A DNA stretch of 6,917 bases, from contig JAISDD010000210.1 in the NCBI GenBank assembly GCA_031265005.1, positions 1 to 6,917 on the forward strand, in the 5' to 3' direction. This document shows, piece after piece, positions 1 through 6,491 of the stretch. The notes below the pieces were generated by a model. The model had not been told where the DNA came from, did not search any database, and worked only from the letters and a program-made list of their open reading frames with translations. Numbering within the stretch: position 1 is the stretch's first letter; each line of letters opens with the position of its first letter. Source of the DNA: Syntrophomonadaceae bacterium. Lineage in GTDB: Bacteria > Bacillota > Syntrophomonadia > Syntrophomonadales > Syntrophomonadaceae. Made by a program: the position numbers and the translations under genes.

Positions 1-1613
1 AAGTAAATCCGCTGAAACCGCACTATCGCTGCGAAAAATGTTTCTATACGGAATTTTTAGAAGATAATATGTCTTTATGCGGGGCTGATTTGCCGGACGG
101 CGTGTGTCCAAACTGCGGGCAGACTCTCTTTAAAGATGGTTTTAACATTCCTTTTGAAACTTTTCTGGGGTTCGACGGAGATAAGGTTCCAGATATAGAT
201 CTTAATTTTTCTGGAGATTACCAGAGCAAAGCGCATCAATATGTGGAGGAGATTTTTGGAAAAGAAAATGTTTTTAGGGCTGGAACGGTTTCTACCATTG
301 CGGATAAAAAAGCTTACGGTTTTGTGAAAAAGTATTCGGAAGAACAAAATTTAAATCTTACCAATTCCGAAATTAACCGCTTGATAAAAGGCATCAGCGG
401 AGTCAGGAAAACGACAGGGCAACATCCGGGCGGACTGATCATAGTACCTGGGGGACATAATGTAAATGAATTTACCCCTTTGCAGCATCCGGCCGATAAA
501 AAAGATTCTGGCGTCATTACCACTCATTTTGAATATCACGCGCTGGGCGACCAATTGGTGAAACTGGATATTTTAGGGCATGATGACCCTACCGTTATAC
601 GCAGTTTGGAAGAATTAACCGGAGTTAAAGTTTCCAGCATAAGCCTGAGCGATAAAGACACCATGAAAATATTTTCCAGCGTGGAACCTTTAGGCATAAA
701 GAGTGAAGACATTGATTCAAAAGTTGGAACTTTGGGCATTCCGGAATTCGGTACCCGTTTTGTCCGTCAGATGCTGGAAACGACTTTGCCCACCACATTT
801 GCGGAATTAGTACGGATCAGCGGATTGTCGCACGGAACCGACGTGTGGGTGAATAACGCTCAGCTTTTGATAAGTCAGAAAGTGGCTACGTTAAATCAAG
901 TCATTTGTACCCGGGACGACATTATGACCTATCTCATCCAAGAGGGAATAGAGAAGAAAAAGGCTTTTAAAATTATGGAGCAGGTACGAAAGGGACAAGG
1001 GTTGAAGCCGGAAGATACTGCGGATCTGAAAGCGGCGCGGATTGCCTCTTGGTACATAGATTCCTGCCAGAAAATAAAATATATGTTTCCCAAAGCTCAC
1101 GCTGCGGCTTATGTGACTATGGCTTTTCGCATTGCTTACTTCAAGGTCAATTATCCGCTCGAATTTTATGCCAGTTTTTTTAGTATCCGCGCGGAGGATT
1201 TTGAATCAAAAACTATATTGCAAGGCTATGACGCCATCAAAACGAGAATTAAAAATATTGAAAGCAATAGGTTTAATTTGAGCCCCAAAGATAAAAAAAC
1301 GCTGCCGGTACTCGAAATAGCCCTTGAAACTTGGGCGAGGGGATTCAAATTTTACCCGGTGGATATTTACGAATCGCAGGCCAATAATTTTATAATAAAA
1401 GGAGACGGATTGCTTTTGCCTTTTTCCGCGCTGCCTAACGTAGGATTGAACGCCGCGCAAGGTATTGTGGAAGGAAGAGGGGAAAAAGAATTTATTTCTA
1501 TCGAAGATTTTCAAGTTAAGACGCATTTAAATAAAGTCAGTATGGAAATTTTAAGAGAAAACAATTGTTTTTCAGGGTTGCCGGAAAGCAACCAGATGGA
1601 TTTGTTTGCCTGA
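1..1613 (+). CDS. polC: DNA polymerase III alpha subunit, PolC type (C-terminal part; 5' end outside window)
   Basis: This is the replicative polymerase of low-GC Gram-positive bacteria, which extends DNA chains at the replication fork. The open frame enters from the left edge (first full codon at 3) and gives about 536 residues of a protein that is normally around 1,400, so the exonuclease and N-terminal domains lie upstream. Counting from the first full codon, four cysteines (C10, C13, C35, C38) form the PolC zinc site. The PDIDLNF motif carries catalytic aspartates D64 and D66, and KLDILGHDD carries the third, D189. Typical PolC blocks follow, including TTGQHPGG, GIPEFGTRFVRQML, SGLSHGTDVW and YMFPKAHAAAYV. 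The last residues contain QMDLF, which matches the QxxLF beta-clamp binding motif expected at the PolC C-terminus. An internal ATG at 69 is not the start, because family homology begins before it. I see no frameshift or missing catalytic residue. The family assignment is very secure; that the upstream part is intact is assumed. Confidence 0.97.
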   Translation, partial: VNPLKPHYRCEKCFYTEFLEDNMSLCGADLPDGVCPNCGQTLFKDGFNIPFETFLGFDGDKVPDIDLNFSGDYQSKAHQYVEEIFGKENVFRAGTVSTIADKKAYGFVKKYSEEQNLNLTNSEINRLIKGISGVRKTTGQHPGGLIIVPGGHNVNEFTPLQHPADKKDSGVITTHFEYHALGDQLVKLDILGHDDPTVIRSLEELTGVKVSSISLSDKDTMKIFSSVEPLGIKSEDIDSKVGTLGIPEFGTRFVRQMLETTLPTTFAELVRISGLSHGTDVWVNNAQLLISQKVATLNQVICTRDDIMTYLIQEGIEKKKAFKIMEQVRKGQGLKPEDTADLKAARIASWYIDSCQKIKYMFPKAHAAAYVTMAFRIAYFKVNYPLEFYASFFSIRAEDFESKTILQGYDAIKTRIKNIESNRFNLSPKDKKTLPVLEIALETWARGFKFYPVDIYESQANNFIIKGDGLLLPFSALPNVGLNAAQGIVEGRGEKEFISIEDFQVKTHLNKVSMEILRENNCFSGLPESNQMDLFA

Positions 1614-1628
1614 CAAGAGTAACATTTT

Positions 1629-1636
1629 AGGAGGTT
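1629..1636 (+). promoter_or_regulatory. Ribosome binding site of the adenosyltransferase gene
   Basis: AGGAGGTT lies 6 bases before the ATG at 1643 and is close to the ideal anti-16S complement. It fixes that start codon and indicates translation independent of polC. Confidence 0.85.
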
Positions 1637-1642
1637 AATAAA

Positions 1643-2194
1643 ATGGCGGTCGATGATTCTAAAACAAAAGCTGACAGACAAGGGTTGGTAATGGTTATTA
1701 CCGGAAACGGCAAAGGAAAAAGCACCGCTGCTTTCGGGCAAGCCTTGAGAGCGGCAGGGCAGGGCTGGAAAGTTTGCGTAGTGCAGTTTATGAAAGGAAG
1801 AGCTTACGGCGAAGTGTTAGCCATAAAAAAATATCTGCCGGAAGTGCAGATATACCAGTTTGGGTTAGACAGTTTTGTTATGAGAGATAATCCGGCGCCC
1901 ATAGATAAGGAATTGGCTCTGCAAGGGTTCGAAAAGGCCCTCGAAATCATGCTGGAAAACAATTTTGACCTGCTGATAATGGATGAAATAAATGTGGCGG
2001 TGGACTTTGGGTTGATACCGGAAGAAAGAGTTGTAAATTTAATCGAGCAAAAGCCGCCGGAATTGGTCCTGCTTCTGACCGGACGTTACGCTTCGGAAAA
2101 AATAAAAGAGTTGGCCGATACGGTAAGTGAAATTACAGAAGTAAAGCACCATTATCAGTCAGGAATTAAGGATCAGCCGGGCGTGGAATATTAA
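1643..2194 (+). CDS. cobO: Cob(I)alamin / cob(I)yrinic acid a,c-diamide adenosyltransferase, CobA/CobO/BtuR family
   Basis: The 183-residue protein should transfer the 5'-deoxyadenosyl group of ATP to the cobalt of a reduced corrinoid, giving adenosylcobalamin or its precursor in the cytoplasm. The family P-loop GNGKGKST is at residues 21-28, directly after the first beta strand (LVMVIT). The segment GWKVCVVQFMKG follows at about 41-52, DEIN at 114-117 after a hydrophobic strand (Walker B-like), LLLTGR further on, and a C-terminal HHYQSGIKDQPGVEY-type tail. Length and motif order match the BtuR/CobO/CobP family rather than the unrelated PduO or EutT adenosyltransferases. The gene is 29 bases after polC with its own strong ribosome binding site. 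No other cobalamin genes and no recognisable cobalamin riboswitch are in the window, so it may serve salvage or de novo synthesis. The choice between the symbols cobA, cobO and btuR is convention. The functional class is very likely correct. Confidence 0.93.
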   Translation: MAVDDSKTKADRQGLVMVITGNGKGKSTAAFGQALRAAGQGWKVCVVQFMKGRAYGEVLAIKKYLPEVQIYQFGLDSFVMRDNPAPIDKELALQGFEKALEIMLENNFDLLIMDEINVAVDFGLIPEERVVNLIEQKPPELVLLLTGRYASEKIKELADTVSEITEVKHHYQSGIKDQPGVEY

Positions 2195-2197
2195 ATT

Positions 2198-2223
2198 AAA
2201 ACCGTTGACGGATTTTCACATTT
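2198..2223 (+). terminator. Possible weak terminator after the adenosyltransferase gene
   Basis: Just after the stop codon, AAAACCG and CGGATTTT can pair around a TTGA loop, with a bulged A, followed by CACATTTT. The G+C core is only three or four base pairs and the T-run is interrupted, so this is a weak candidate. Its position between an unrelated pair of genes is the main support. Confidence 0.25.
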
Positions 2224-2334
2224 TAGAATTTAAGGCGATGTTAAAAAATCAGCTAGTTTTTAATAAAAAAAGGCATTTGCTGTAAGATGGTATTTGTTAA
2301 TAAAAAACGGATGAGGATTACGGGCATAATGGCA

Positions 2335-2353
2335 TTTAATTATGTTAATTAAA
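2335..2353. repeat. 8-bp perfect A/T palindrome, possible operator
   Basis: TTTAATTA (2335-2342) and TAATTAAA (2346-2353) form an inverted repeat around TGT, ending 46 bases before the FIST start codon. An operator upstream of this unit is plausible from its position. The surrounding DNA is so A+T-rich that chance is a real alternative. Confidence 0.3.
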
Positions 2354-2370
2354 TATTTATTTTTTACGAA

Positions 2371-2376
2371 TATAAA
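2371..2376 (+). promoter_or_regulatory. Possible -10 box for the FIST-kinase unit
   Basis: TATAAA lies 23 bases before the FIST start codon, a reasonable place for a -10 element with a short leader. No good -35 box is found 16-18 bases upstream (the bases there are A/T-rich without TTGACA likeness), so the call rests on one hexamer in A+T-rich DNA. Confidence 0.2.
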
Positions 2377-2386
2377 TAAAATTGAG

Positions 2387-2392
2387 AGAGGG
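2387..2392 (+). promoter_or_regulatory. Ribosome binding site of the FIST gene, with a start-stop pair in the spacer
   Basis: AGAGGG(A) ends about 7 bases before the ATG at 2400. The spacer also contains ATG TAA (2394-2399), an in-frame start codon followed directly by a stop. That first ATG is too close to the ribosome binding site to be favoured, so 2400 is taken as the true start. Confidence 0.6.
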
Positions 2393-2399
2393 AATGTAA

Positions 2400-3569
2400 A
2401 TGATAAAAGCATTGACAGCATTCACTGATGAAATTGATGATGCGGAGACTGCGGTAGAAGATATTTTAAGACAAATACCAATAGAGGAAAATTTACTCGC
2501 CAACTCGATAGGGATAATTACTTGCTATACGGATTATATTGAAACAGGAGCTTTCGCGGCCATTTGTAAAGCCCTGCCTTTTTCGACGGTGGGAATGACC
2601 ACTTTGGGAAACGCGGTTTCAGGCTCTACCGGAAAAATGCTTTTGACCCTGCTTCTTCTTACCAGCAACGACGTTGAGTTTTCAGTCGGATTGACCGACG
2701 CCATAACGGAAGCGGATGAAAACCCGTTGCGCGGCAGTTACCAGGAAGCCGCCGCACGCTTGACCGGCGAGCCGGCTTTGATGCTTAGTTTCGTGCCGTT
2801 GCTCATGAACGTCAGCGGAGATTTTTTCGTAGAAGCGTTTGATAATATAACTGGAGGTATTCCTAATTTTGGCTCTTTAGCGGTTGATCATAATGAAGAT
2901 TATCATGCGGCATACGTGGTATGCGATGGAGAAGCTTATCCTAACAGGTGCGCTTTTGTCCTTATGTCGGGTAAAATTGAACCTAAGTTTTACATTGCTT
3001 CTATTTCTAATGAAAAAGTTTTTCAGGAGAAGGCTGTGGTGACATCTGTTCAAGGCAATCAACTGCAAACGGTTAATGACGTTCCGGTAGTCGATTACCT
3101 GCAAACCCTAGGGCTGAAAAAAAACGATGACGGGTCTATCGTCGGCATCAACTCTTTTCCCTTTATAGTAGACTATAACGACGGCGGCGCACCGGTGGTA
3201 CGGGCGGTATTCGCGCTTACTCCCGAAGGATACGCGGTATGCGGCGGAGATATACCTTTAGGCGCTGTTTTAGGCGTTGGTTCTATAGACGCCGATGAAA
3301 TTATTTCTACTACTTCTGAAGTTTTACAAGAAGCGACCGGTTCTAAACAATATGACTGCGTTTTAATGTTTTCTTGCGTGGGGCGCTATTTTTCTTTAGG
3401 TTACAATCCTGACAGCGAAATAGCAAAAGTCCAGGAAATTCTGGAGAATACTAAGGTACCTTATCAATTTACTTATTCTGGGGGAGAGCTTTGTCCGGTG
3501 AATAATAAACGCGGACAGATGATTGCCAATAGGAGTCACAACGATACTTTTGTGCTTTGCGCTTTTTAA
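2400..3569 (+). CDS. FIST domain sensor protein (FIST_N + FIST_C)
   Basis: The 389-residue protein has the layout of a stand-alone FIST protein. The FIST_N part covers roughly residues 30-215, with the conserved strand-turn VGMTTLGNA at 64-72. The FIST_C part covers roughly 230-385, with LMFSCVGR around 322-329 and the hallmark YSGGELCPV at 359-367. FIST domains are predicted small-molecule sensory domains, with amino acids proposed as ligands, and occur with kinases, chemoreceptors and cyclases; this is family knowledge and the ligand here is unknown. There is no signal peptide or membrane segment, so it should be cytoplasmic, and no catalytic domain is fused to it. It is the first gene of a three-gene unit and sits 30 bases before a soluble hybrid kinase. 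It is therefore inferred to supply ligand sensing to that kinase as a separate protein. The family assignment is strong; the partnership is inferred from gene order. Confidence 0.88.
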   Translation: MIKALTAFTDEIDDAETAVEDILRQIPIEENLLANSIGIITCYTDYIETGAFAAICKALPFSTVGMTTLGNAVSGSTGKMLLTLLLLTSNDVEFSVGLTDAITEADENPLRGSYQEAAARLTGEPALMLSFVPLLMNVSGDFFVEAFDNITGGIPNFGSLAVDHNEDYHAAYVVCDGEAYPNRCAFVLMSGKIEPKFYIASISNEKVFQEKAVVTSVQGNQLQTVNDVPVVDYLQTLGLKKNDDGSIVGINSFPFIVDYNDGGAPVVRAVFALTPEGYAVCGGDIPLGAVLGVGSIDADEIISTTSEVLQEATGSKQYDCVLMFSCVGRYFSLGYNPDSEIAKVQEILENTKVPYQFTYSGGELCPVNNKRGQMIANRSHNDTFVLCAF

Positions 3570-3584
3570 AAAATCGGAAGCAAT

Positions 3585-3591
3585 AAAGGAG
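3585..3591 (+). promoter_or_regulatory. Ribosome binding site of the hybrid kinase gene
   Basis: AAAGGAG lies 8 bases before the ATG at 3600 and supports that start. The 30-base gap from the FIST stop codon has no terminator-like hairpin, which fits co-transcription. Confidence 0.8.
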
Positions 3592-3599
3592 CGGGATCA

Positions 3600-5759
3600 A
3601 TGGAAGCGCCTGTAAATAAAGACATGGAAGCAATTATCGCGGCTTTACAAGAAGAGAATAAAAAATTATTACGCGAAAATAAAAAGCTTGCGCGTGAGCT
3701 GAAGCATGAGATGACTCTGAATAAAAACACTAAAGTGCTTTCTGAAGCGAAAATTAATCTGAACAGAATAGTTTATGACGAAAAGTCCAGGCTGGAAAAA
3801 TATATGAATTTATTGTTAAATAACTGCCCTTATTTGATATTGTTGTTTGACAATGAAGGTAAAGTTGCTTTTGCCAGCAATTCGTATCTGTTGAAAAATA
3901 ATATAATGGTTTTTGGCATGATACGCGGAAAATCATATCGCGAAATCTTGCGCCCGTTTTTAGAAGAAGAAATTTTACAACAGGTTGACTTAGTTTTTGA
4001 AAACAGCGCCGAAGTAAATAAACAAGACTCCTTTAACCAAGAAATTGATTTGGAAAACGACGGTTATGTGAGGCATTATATAATAGAAACAACCCCTATG
4101 TTTAATGAGGACGGACAAACAGAAGGGGCAATGACTGTTTTTTATGATATTACAGAAATATTCCGGGCAAGAAATGAGGCCGAATACGCAAGGAGTATAG
4201 CGGAACAATCTGTTCGCGCGAAATCAGAGTTTCTGGCCAACATGAGTCACGAAATACGCACTCCCATCAACGCTATTGTTGGCATGACTTCTATAGCGAA
4301 AATGGCTCAAGATACTGAAAAAAAAGACTATTGTCTGGATAAAATAGAGACGGCCTCTTCTCATTTACTGGGAGTGATAAATGACATACTGGATATGTCT
4401 AAAATTGACGCGAATAAATTGGAACTGTCCAATGTAGAATTTAGTTTCGAAAGAATGCTGCAAAAGATAGTAAGCGTTATGAATCTGCGGATAGAGGAAA
4501 AACATCAGGAATTCATAGTGCATATTGACAAACATATTCCACATTTTCTGACCGGGGACGACAAAAGATTGACTCAGGTGATAACGAATTTGCTTTCCAA
4601 CGCGGTTAAATTTACTCCGGAATACGGCTCCATATATTTGGATACATTTTTTCTGATGGAGGAGAATAATGTTTGCACTCTGCAAATTGAAGTCTGCGAT
4701 AACGGCATAGGTATATCCAAAGAGCAGCAGTCGCGCTTGTTCAGTTCTTTTGAGCAAGCCGACAGCAGCACTTCGCGGAAATTTGGCGGGACCGGACTGG
4801 GACTTGCCATATCGAAAAGAATAGTCGAGCTGATGAACGGAAGGATATGGATAAGATCTGAGTTAGGCAAAGGGGCTACTTTTGCTTTTACCGTGCAAAT
4901 GGAGCGCGGCAAAACAGTAAACCGCAACGGGATTCTCAGCTCAAGTGTGAATTGGAATAACATTCGGGTTATGGCTGTGGATGATTCTGCCGTTACCTGT
5001 GAATATTTTGAAGAGATCGCGGAACAGATTAATTTAAGGTGTGATACAGCTTTAAGCGGTGACGAGGCTTGCGCCTTGATTGCTAAAAACGGGACTTACG
5101 ACATTTATTTCATAGACTGGCAAATGCCGGATGTGGACGGAGTTGAGCTTTGCCGGCGGATTCGTGAAAATATTTCTAATGACGCCGCGGTTATAATAAT
5201 GTCTTCCGCGGAGTTGAGCGTTATCGAAAAAGAAGCTAAGCAAGCCGGAGCGACAGGATTTTTATCCAAACCGCTTTTTCCTTCGTCTATAATAGATTGC
5301 ATAAATGAATGTTTAGGGCTTGATAATTTAATGGCCGACAAAGAAAAACAGTATATCGAAAACGCTGTTTTTAAAGGATACCGTATGCTGTTGGTGGAAG
5401 ATGTAGAAATAAACCGCGAGATCGTCATTTCCATTCTCGAACCGACTCAAATTGAAATTGACTGTGCGGAAAACGGACTGGAAGCTCTGAAAATAATGAA
5501 AGAAGCACCGGATAAATATAATGTTATTTTCATGGATATACAAATGCCGGAAATGGACGGCTATGAGGCGACGCGGCTTATCCGCGCTTTTGAGTCCGGC
5601 CATGATGCTAAACAAGTTCCTAGTGTGGCTATGACAGCGAATGTTTTTCGTGAAGATATCGAAAAATGTCTGGAAGCAGGCATGAACGACCATATAGGTA
5701 AGCCGGTGAATTTCGATGAAGTATTGGACAAATTGCGTAAATATTTAGTTAAGATATAA
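3600..5759 (+). CDS. Cytoplasmic hybrid sensor histidine kinase (coiled coil-PAS-HisKA-HATPase_c-REC-REC)
   Basis: The 719-residue protein autophosphorylates on histidine and passes phosphate to its own receivers. Residues 8-65 are a charged predicted coiled coil. A PAS-like domain spans about 66-190 and ends in the usual FYDITE. A short signalling helix leads to HisKA, with the phospho-acceptor H217 in NMSHEIRTP. The ATPase domain shows the N box NLLSNAVKF (from N330), the G1 box DNGIGI (367-372) and the G2 box GGTGLGL (396-402). REC1 has the acidic pair D461/D462, acceptor D506 (DWQMP) and K557. REC2 has E600/D601, acceptor D646 (DIQMP) and K701. All key residues are present, so both receivers look functional. 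No transmembrane helix is seen, so input must be intracellular, through the PAS domain, the coiled coil or the neighbouring FIST protein. There is no C-terminal phosphotransfer (HPt) domain and no DNA-binding output, so a partner encoded elsewhere is needed. The biological process controlled cannot be read from the sequence. Confidence 0.95.
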   Translation: MEAPVNKDMEAIIAALQEENKKLLRENKKLARELKHEMTLNKNTKVLSEAKINLNRIVYDEKSRLEKYMNLLLNNCPYLILLFDNEGKVAFASNSYLLKNNIMVFGMIRGKSYREILRPFLEEEILQQVDLVFENSAEVNKQDSFNQEIDLENDGYVRHYIIETTPMFNEDGQTEGAMTVFYDITEIFRARNEAEYARSIAEQSVRAKSEFLANMSHEIRTPINAIVGMTSIAKMAQDTEKKDYCLDKIETASSHLLGVINDILDMSKIDANKLELSNVEFSFERMLQKIVSVMNLRIEEKHQEFIVHIDKHIPHFLTGDDKRLTQVITNLLSNAVKFTPEYGSIYLDTFFLMEENNVCTLQIEVCDNGIGISKEQQSRLFSSFEQADSSTSRKFGGTGLGLAISKRIVELMNGRIWIRSELGKGATFAFTVQMERGKTVNRNGILSSSVNWNNIRVMAVDDSAVTCEYFEEIAEQINLRCDTALSGDEACALIAKNGTYDIYFIDWQMPDVDGVELCRRIRENISNDAAVIIMSSAELSVIEKEAKQAGATGFLSKPLFPSSIIDCINECLGLDNLMADKEKQYIENAVFKGYRMLLVEDVEINREIVISILEPTQIEIDCAENGLEALKIMKEAPDKYNVIFMDIQMPEMDGYEATRLIRAFESGHDAKQVPSVAMTANVFREDIEKCLEAGMNDHIGKPVNFDEVLDKLRKYLVKI

Positions 5760-5771
5760 ATAAAAATAAAG

Positions 5772-5778
5772 AAGGGAG
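5772..5778 (+). promoter_or_regulatory. Ribosome binding site of the hotdog-fold gene
   Basis: AAGGGAG lies 8 bases before the ATG at 5787 and supports this start. The 27-base gap after the kinase stop has no terminator-like structure, so the gene is probably the last of the kinase transcript. Confidence 0.8.
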
Positions 5779-5786
5779 AACTACTG

Positions 5787-6209
5787 ATGGACGCGACAGA
5801 TTTGCCTTTTAACATATTAATTGGCCTACAATATGCTGCGGACAGCTCTGATTACCTGTTTATGCTGGAGGATAAAAACCAATACCACAACCATGTGGGG
5901 ACTGTTCACGCCAGCGCTCAGTTTGCTTTGGCCGAAGCGACCAGCGGACATTATTTGAAACAGCAATTTTCGGAATTGCCTAACCTGATTCTTTTATTAA
6001 AAAAAGTGGAAAGCAGATACCGTAGACCCGCCCGAGGAAAGCTTTTTTCCAAAGCGGCTCTATACAATGTAAACAAAGAAGAAGTCATTGATTCGATAAA
6101 TAAAAACGGAAAGGCTTTAGCTCACGCGGAAGCTTTTTTGTTTGATAAAAACGCTGAGTTAGTGATGCAGTCGTTATATGAATGGTATTTAATGCTGGAA
6201 AAGGAATAA
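5787..6209 (+). CDS. Small hotdog-fold protein, DUF4442/PaaI-thioesterase-like
   Basis: The 140-residue protein resembles single-domain hotdog-fold proteins related to PaaI and DUF4442 acyl-CoA thioesterases. The clearest signature is HNHVGTVHAS at residues 34-43, running into a helix ending AEATSG (49-54), the position of the central hotdog helix and active-site region in PaaI-like enzymes. The later YRRPARGKL block is also typical of this group. Length fits one complete domain, and no signal peptide or membrane segment is seen. The family acts on, or binds, acyl-thioesters; substrate and even activity are unproven here. It follows the hybrid kinase by 27 bases and is followed by a strong terminator, so it is probably the last gene of the FIST-kinase unit. 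A role in the signalling circuit, for example making or removing a ligand, is possible but only inferred. The fold is moderately secure and the enzyme activity uncertain. Confidence 0.72.
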   Translation: MDATDLPFNILIGLQYAADSSDYLFMLEDKNQYHNHVGTVHASAQFALAEATSGHYLKQQFSELPNLILLLKKVESRYRRPARGKLFSKAALYNVNKEEVIDSINKNGKALAHAEAFLFDKNAELVMQSLYEWYLMLEKE

Positions 6210-6267
6210 ATTAAACGGCTTTTTTCTGAAATAATGTTGCAATGTTTTTTGGTTATTGCTAAAATGA

Positions 6268-6310
6268 AAATACAACAAAGGAGTTGCTTTGCAACTCCTT
6301 TGTTGTATTT
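6268..6310. terminator. Strong, probably bidirectional rho-independent terminator
   Basis: A perfect 20-bp inverted repeat (6268-6287 and 6291-6310) surrounds a TTT loop. The core AAGGAGTTGC/GCAACTCCTT is flanked by an A-rich left arm and a T-rich right arm (TTTGTTGTATTT), so it can act as a terminator on either strand. It starts 59 bases after the hotdog gene stop and probably ends the FIST-kinase-hotdog transcript. The T-run is interrupted by G and A, which is the only weakness. Confidence 0.8.
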
Positions 6311-6347
6311 ATGGAGAAATTTAAATAATACCGCCGGCGTGTTTTAA

Positions 6348-6409
6348 TACTAATCCGCATACCCCTGCAGGGCACAAGATTAAATATGTTCCCTTAAAGC
6401 GGATTAGTA
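6348..6409. repeat. Inverted repeat A/A' (11 bp)
   Basis: TACTAATCCGC (6348-6358) is the exact reverse complement of GCGGATTAGTA (6399-6409). The 40 bases between them contain the left arm of the B/B' repeat, so the two repeats cross rather than nest. As RNA this would be an 11-bp stem competing with, or knotted into, B/B'. Confidence 0.75.
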
Positions 6410-6437
6410 CATACTATCTTGTGCCCCATAGGGGTAT
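6359..6437. repeat. Inverted repeat B/B' (22 bp, three central mismatches)
   Basis: The left arm 6359-6380 starts directly after repeat A. It is the reverse complement of 6416-6437 at 19 of 22 positions: the 8 outer bases (ATACCCCT) and the 11 inner bases (GGGCACAAGAT) match, and three bases between them do not. Each arm also has its own small C-tract/G-tract inverted repeat (CCCTGCAGGG at 6363-6372; CCCC-ATA-GGGG at 6424-6434). The right arm is followed by TTTT (6437-6440), so a transcript could fold as a terminator-like hairpin with a 35-base loop that contains A'. Confidence 0.75.
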
Positions 6438-6444
6438 TTTCCTT

Positions 6445-6491
6445 AGCCGCAGGCAAATCTCGTGACCTTTAGGTTATATTTGTCTGCGGCT
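6445..6491. repeat. 14-bp hairpin C/C' with structured loop
   Basis: AGCCGCAGGCAAAT (6445-6458) pairs with ATTTGTCTGCGGCT (6478-6491) at all 14 positions, one being a G-T(U) wobble. Inside the loop TGACC (6463-6467) and GGTTA (6472-6476) can pair around TTTA. The wobble favours an RNA reading from the + strand. The trailing TTTAAT is a poor T-run, so it is at best a weak terminator. Confidence 0.7.

Larger units (their letters stand above)
2195..2399. other. A+T-rich intergenic region before the FIST-kinase unit
   Basis: This 205-base gap contains no convincing gene. It is much more A+T-rich than its flanks and must hold the promoter of the FIST-kinase-hotdog unit unless transcription reads through from cobO. 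Visible elements are the small hairpin after 2194, a second A/T-only inverted repeat (TTAAAAA at 2241-2247 with TTTTTAA at 2257-2263), three copies of TGTTAA (2239, 2295 and 2343), and a perfect palindrome near 2335-2353. No standard -35/-10 pair with 16-18 bases of spacing stands out. I recognise no riboswitch. Confidence 0.6.

Noticed and set aside
69..71. ATG at 69 as the start of the polymerase gene.
   Set aside because: The open frame and PolC similarity, including the first zinc-site cysteines at 30-41, continue to the left edge, so the ATG is internal.
2205..2229. TTGACG (2205-2210) with TAGAAT (2224-2229) as a promoter.
   Set aside because: The spacing is only 13 bases, too short for a normal sigma-A promoter, and TTGACG is part of the small hairpin after the adenosyltransferase gene.
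2195..2399. Cobalamin or other riboswitch in the gap after the adenosyltransferase gene.
   Set aside because: No conserved riboswitch core was recognised, and the region is low-complexity A/T without the expected G+C-paired stems.
4365..4963. Long open frames on the - strand inside the kinase gene (about 130 codons each).
   Set aside because: They overlap a complete, motif-rich kinase on the other strand, overlap each other, and show no recognisable domain or ribosome binding site.
5787..6209. The small gene after the kinase as a histidine phosphotransfer (HPt) protein.
   Set aside because: The expected HPt helix with a phospho-histidine motif such as HxxKG is absent, and the HNHVGTVHAS and YRRPARG blocks fit a hotdog fold better.
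6239..6259. GCAAT/ATTGC inverted repeat with a T-rich loop as an extra terminator.
   Set aside because: The stem is only five base pairs and A/T-rich, and the strong hairpin at 6268-6310 explains termination.
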